Shown piece by piece: positions 60,136-64,000 of a stretch of DNA of 64,000 bases; the stretch's first letter is position 1; each line of letters opens with the position of its first letter. This stretch comes from Panax quinquefolius (taxonomy: Eukaryota; Streptophyta; Magnoliopsida; Apiales; Araliaceae): contig CM035169.1 of the NCBI GenBank assembly GCA_020205615.1, forward strand, positions 17,441,546 to 17,505,545. Reading direction: 5' to 3'. The position numbers and the translations under genes were made by a program. Under the pieces are notes generated by a model, which saw only the letters and a list, made by a program, of their open reading frames with translations, was not told where the DNA came from and did not search any database.

Positions 60136-61900
60136 CCACGTGCTTTCGCAGTCGCTTTTTGAGGTAGCAACGCTTCTTTGAATCGGTTGAAATTCTTTGA
60201 ACAGAGCCCTCCGTCTCTGCTTGTTGATTAGTTCTGCGTACATACTTGAATCAAAGCCCGCCTTGTACCTTTCTTTCAATAAAGTCCTTAAAACTAACAC
60301 GATCGTTTGTATCATGACACAAGCTTGATGGTAATCACAATACTTACGAAATTTCCTTTTCGGGCTTAATGTTATCTCGAGGTGGTTCAAAAATAGGTTG
60401 ATTCTTAATTTGATCCAAGATAACGACCAATACGTGTTAAGTGTTGTGTACGTCCTATTCACTTTTGAATTTGGAATGGACGAACGTCCTCCACCCCTGT
60501 CTCCAATTGTTATACTTTTTCGAATTCGCCTTCGTAGCGGTCTTTATTACCTTCATTCTTTCTCTACGGTCTCTATCGGTTATCCCGATCTGTCTCCTTA
60601 AGCCGCAAAAGCGGGACGTTTGAGGTCATCCCATGGCTTCTCCACCACGATATAACCTTGACTTTATCAAGGCCTCAATGAGACTCTTGGTGATGAAACA
60701 TTAACTTCTTCACTAACTTCTCCGATTTGACCAGATCTAACCCATTCGAAAACAGTCCAACGGCTTGCAGATCGTTCAGTCTCACACACTTGGCCGATCG
60801 CTTCACTTTAACCTTTTCACATATCGCCCAAAGACTCATTCAAAACCGTCGAACTGAGCCAACGAACGAAATCGGTTTTCCCTTCTTTGTTGTTGCTCCC
60901 TGCGCGAGCATGAAATTTCTATCGCATACGCTCCGCCCAAGATGAAATTGAATCAAGGCAAAGTCCCCATCCACCGCCGCATCCTTTCCGAGTGTTGTGA
61001 CAAAAGTATGACACTTAGCGAAAGATCGCTAAAGTCATAATAATCCATCGGTCGGTCGAACGCTGATCGTGGTCATAGGATCCCCGATCCATCATAACTC
61101 TCGATATGGGGCAACTTCTTGGTGGGGGTCGATTTTTCTTTAAGAATCTCCGCGGAAAAAGGGATGCCTTCTTTCCCGGCATCCTTTGTTTTTGTACTTC
61201 TACAAGTTCGCCGAAGTTCTTTTAACTCTCTCGACCGGATACTCTACACCTTCGGTTGAGATAATGCTTCCTTTTCCAAGTGACTCCTTCCTCCTCTCAG
61301 GTAGGCCGGTTTCTTACAATAGAGCCTTGATTCTGAAGGGGCTTCTTCGATGACGAGTGTCCACAGGGTGGTGTACCCTCGGTAACTCTGGAGTACGATC
61401 TCTAGATATGCTTCGTCTTCGAGCTCGGGCACTAAGGCGAGAATGTGCAACAACAAGGGCTTTCTTTGTGGTTTCGGAGTATGATCTCTCGGATCGACCT
61501 CTTCGTTCTCTCCGACCGCTCTCCTTAGAATCGATTGGGTGATGTACCTCCTCGATCTTTGAGGAGTAGGACTTGATCTTCTTCTTTATCGATTTCGGCC
61601 TCGAGACTCTCGTCTTGAATGAATGTGTTCTTTCCCACTTTGTCCTTGCTTTGGATCGATTATAATCGAGCTCTTCGTCTCTCAACTCGCCATCCGGGCC
61701 ATCCGCCGCCTATATCCCCGTCGTTGCTTCACGAGTACTTCCATAGCTCTATCCGCCTCATCCGCCATCTTAGCGTCGGAAGCCTTTTCGTCCGGGTCTT
61801 CTCAGATCGAGTTCTAGCGGCGAAGTGCCTTCTACTCGCTTCCGATCGTGGCTGACAGACGCTTTATCTGTCGGGAAGACTAGCCTACGCTTAGCCTTTC
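60136..61900 (-). pseudogene. Ty3/gypsy Gag relic (element E)
   Basis: Minus-strand frames show an arginine/serine-rich basic region (61685-61314, e.g. RRERRGRSERSYSETTKK) and, downstream, FRKYCDYHQACVM at ~60330, matching the KYCxxH region before the protease in Tat-like Gag-Pol. Several frameshifts interrupt it. It lies between the PBS-proximal leader and the protease, as expected. The basic N-terminal part cannot be assigned to a domain with confidence. Confidence 0.65.
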
Positions 61901-62143
61901 CCACGCCTTTCACTAAAATTTTTTCAGTGATCGTTTGGATGCCGTACAGAATGAACACTTATCACGGTCCCCAAACGATCCTCGATGAGACACTTTCGTG
62001 GTGTCGATTCACCGGCGACCCTCGACCGCCTTTTCGTGTGGTGTTCTACTCTTCACCATGAATATCGACGTAGAACAAACACACGATGCGTGATTGAAAA
62101 ATACTCGGACACTAGAACTCACCCTCCTTCTAGCAGCGCCAAT
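61901..62143 (-). mobile_element. Leader and primer-binding site region of element E
   Basis: On the minus strand the LTR end (…TTAACA) is followed at once by ttggcgctgctagaaggagg (62142-62123). This is the TTGGCGC type of primer site common in plant Ty3/gypsy elements and different from the tRNA-Met type of LTR-A. Downstream is the untranslated leader. Confidence 0.6.
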
Positions 62144-62712
62144 GTTAACGCTTAAGATCTTTCTCCACGCCCTAATCACCAAGACGCGCGTCCAATATCC
62201 TGCATGCAGATTCAACAAGTCAACACCAAAAGCTTGACTACCGACCATCGAGGATAAATAGCCATGTGAGAGTCAAGACAAAGCGATCACAAGGTCAACA
62301 ATGGAGAGAAAAATATTATCTAATGCCTGAGAGAGATAGAATAATCATGAATGAATGTGTTACTTACCCTCTTATGTGATCTTAGCCCCATGCATACTCC
62401 ACCCCGGCCATCGTGCCACTCATCACTTCGACACATTTTTCCCCACTTCCTACATTTCAAATTGAAAGTAGCAACTACCACACCTCGCCGCCATCGCTTT
62501 TCCACCACGGCCATCCGAGTCCCATCCTCATTAATGCCATGCAGAAGGTGGCGATACATAATAATCAATCTGTCACTTGGCATAATGATTCTTTGGTCAA
62601 AGTTGGGTTAAGTGACAATTTGTATAATGGGCCAATTCAATGACTAAGCCCAAATAATGGAAATGACCCAAGTGACCGGATCCAACCGAAAGAACCCAAT
62701 GAAATAATCAAG
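62144..62712 (-). repeat. 5' LTR of element E, truncated
   Basis: Direct-orientation match to 52638-53165 (agatctttctccacg, caccaagacgcg, caacaatggagagaaaaat and gttgggttaagtgacaattt are shared). It breaks off at aataatcaagt, where unrelated sequence (tgaaagtagtatgcacac) begins, so about half of the LTR is lost. Confidence 0.8.
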
Positions 62713-64000
62713 TTGAAAGTAGTATGCACACAAGCCAATCATGTTTGATGATAAAGCATATACTTTGTAACAATTTTATTCATTTATTAATAAAAAGTAT
62801 TTATTTATTAAAGGCTTTTAATTATCTACACGATCTTTGTTTTATAATATGTGATAAACCCATAGTTTTAAGCAATGCTTTTAGAATAATGATGATGATC
62901 ATTCTAATGAGATCTAAATTCTTAGAAAGCTTAAAACTAAAATAGTTCCCAATCATTGGATTACTAAATTGGGGATTAGTGAATCCGGATAGATTGGTAC
63001 ATACGTTCTTCACTTCATTGGATGAGGATGATTGATCTCACGATCATTTGTGCGTGGAGACACTAAAGCAAGTATGTAGGTGCTTATTAGAGAATAAGTT
63101 CATCGAACGCGTTGGCTCGCTAAGGAATACCTAATGGAGTTTTACTTGCTCGTCAATAGGAATTCTCAGTAGTGATAGTAGTCATAAGTGATCCTTGGAC
63201 TTGAGATCATCATAGATCTTATGTATGATGAGTTATACTTTGACTTATTCCTTAAGACCCTTAGGGTATATCAAAGGGTATGCTTGGGTATAATAAGTTG
63301 TATATGGAGATAATGTATGATTTAAAGAATCTACCACTTTTATTAAAAGAAGAGAATGTCTATGTGATTCGATAAATGACAACCCAATAGTCCTTGGCGA
63401 AGGCGAAATGAAATTAGAAAGGAGTTTCTAATTTGCATTATTTGGGGTTGTGCATTTAAGGATCGAAATACATATAATTAAATAAAATAAGACTTGACAA
63501 TAATTTCATGCCTTATATTTAATTGGGACATTATATGGTGGAAGGATTGAATTGTGCGGTAACTATTTACTCAAAGGTTCTTTTTATGATTAATGTTGAA
63601 ATCTATATTATCCGGAAAGTCGCTTGATCATTGGGGAGGCTTATCCTATTGTAGAATAAATATTATTTATTTAAATAAATTAATTGTTTAATTTATTTAT
63701 TTAAATAAGATTAGAATTGTTTCAATTGATTTATTCACAACCTAGGTTTAATATGGAGAACCTAAAAGGGTCACACACATAAAAGGAAGAATAATTATTT
63801 AAGAAGTTAATGGCATAATCGTAATAATATGTTAAGTATATTTAATTTAATCTATGGTGATAGAATAAATTAAATAGCTTAATATTTATTATTTAATATT
63901 TTAGAAATATTAAATATAAATTAATAAGAGGAGTCTTATTAATATTATTACAATTATTATTATTTTAATTTCTAAAAGAGTTTAGAAATTAATTTAATAT
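62713..64000. other. Unassigned AT-rich sequence, possibly retroelement-derived
   Basis: No ORF with recognisable content. Text such as gattagtgaatccggatagattggtacatacgttc and cttggacttgagatcatc feels like the non-coding end of a plant copia element, but there is no second copy in the window to prove it. 63650-64000 is very AT-rich. Confidence 0.35.

Overview
The window is nuclear DNA of a flowering plant, AT-rich and crowded with transposable elements. The evidence is a plant R2R3-MYB gene, a spliced cinnamyl-alcohol-dehydrogenase gene, a CrRLK1L receptor-kinase relic, a PIP-type peptide gene, Stowaway-like elements, and Ty3/gypsy and Ty1/copia remains. A eudicot is likely; I cannot name the species.

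Layout. 1-28 kb is nested retrotransposons. One gypsy family (called LTR-A here) has LTRs of 2.6-2.8 kb. It is present as a plus-strand 3' half (1-4850), a nearly complete minus-strand element (about 5948-15740) and a rearranged minus-strand element (20329-27957, beginning at a 100-N scaffold gap). Its internal region encodes only Gag, so it looks non-autonomous. The copies sit among fragments of an older minus-strand copia element (integrase at 4.9-5.7 kb, gag at 15.7-16.1 and 27.96-28.56 kb, LTR-like at 29.0-29.3 kb). A related second gypsy LTR family (LTR-B) is at 16.2-19.0 kb and, in inverted chimeric form, at 41.7-43.7 and 56.6-59.6 kb.

29.4-49.5 kb is the gene-bearing part: a broken CrRLK1L kinase (29.4-31.8 kb), a PIP/PIPL secreted peptide gene (minus, 34.8-35.0 kb), a cinnamyl alcohol dehydrogenase gene with five inferred exons (minus, 38.0-39.6 kb), fragments of a chloroplast-type HMA1 P1B-ATPase (44.0-46.5 kb), and an intact intronless subgroup-22 R2R3-MYB gene (minus, 48.4-49.5 kb). 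The RLK, PIP and CAD loci lie between two inverted copies of a ~1.25-kb repeat (19.0-20.2 and 40.3-41.6 kb).

50-64 kb holds a Stowaway MITE and another minus-strand gypsy element (52.6-62.7 kb) with gag-protease at one end, a probable antisense ORF at the other, and no recognisable reverse transcriptase. It is interrupted by inverted LTR-B sequence.

The surviving genes (MYB44-like regulator, PIP-like peptide, CAD) are each compatible with stress, defence or wall biology, but nothing shows that they act together. I found no complete novel system. The most unusual material is the LTR-A family architecture and the repeated inverted LTR chimeras. Boundaries of repeats are by eye and approximate unless motif-defined.
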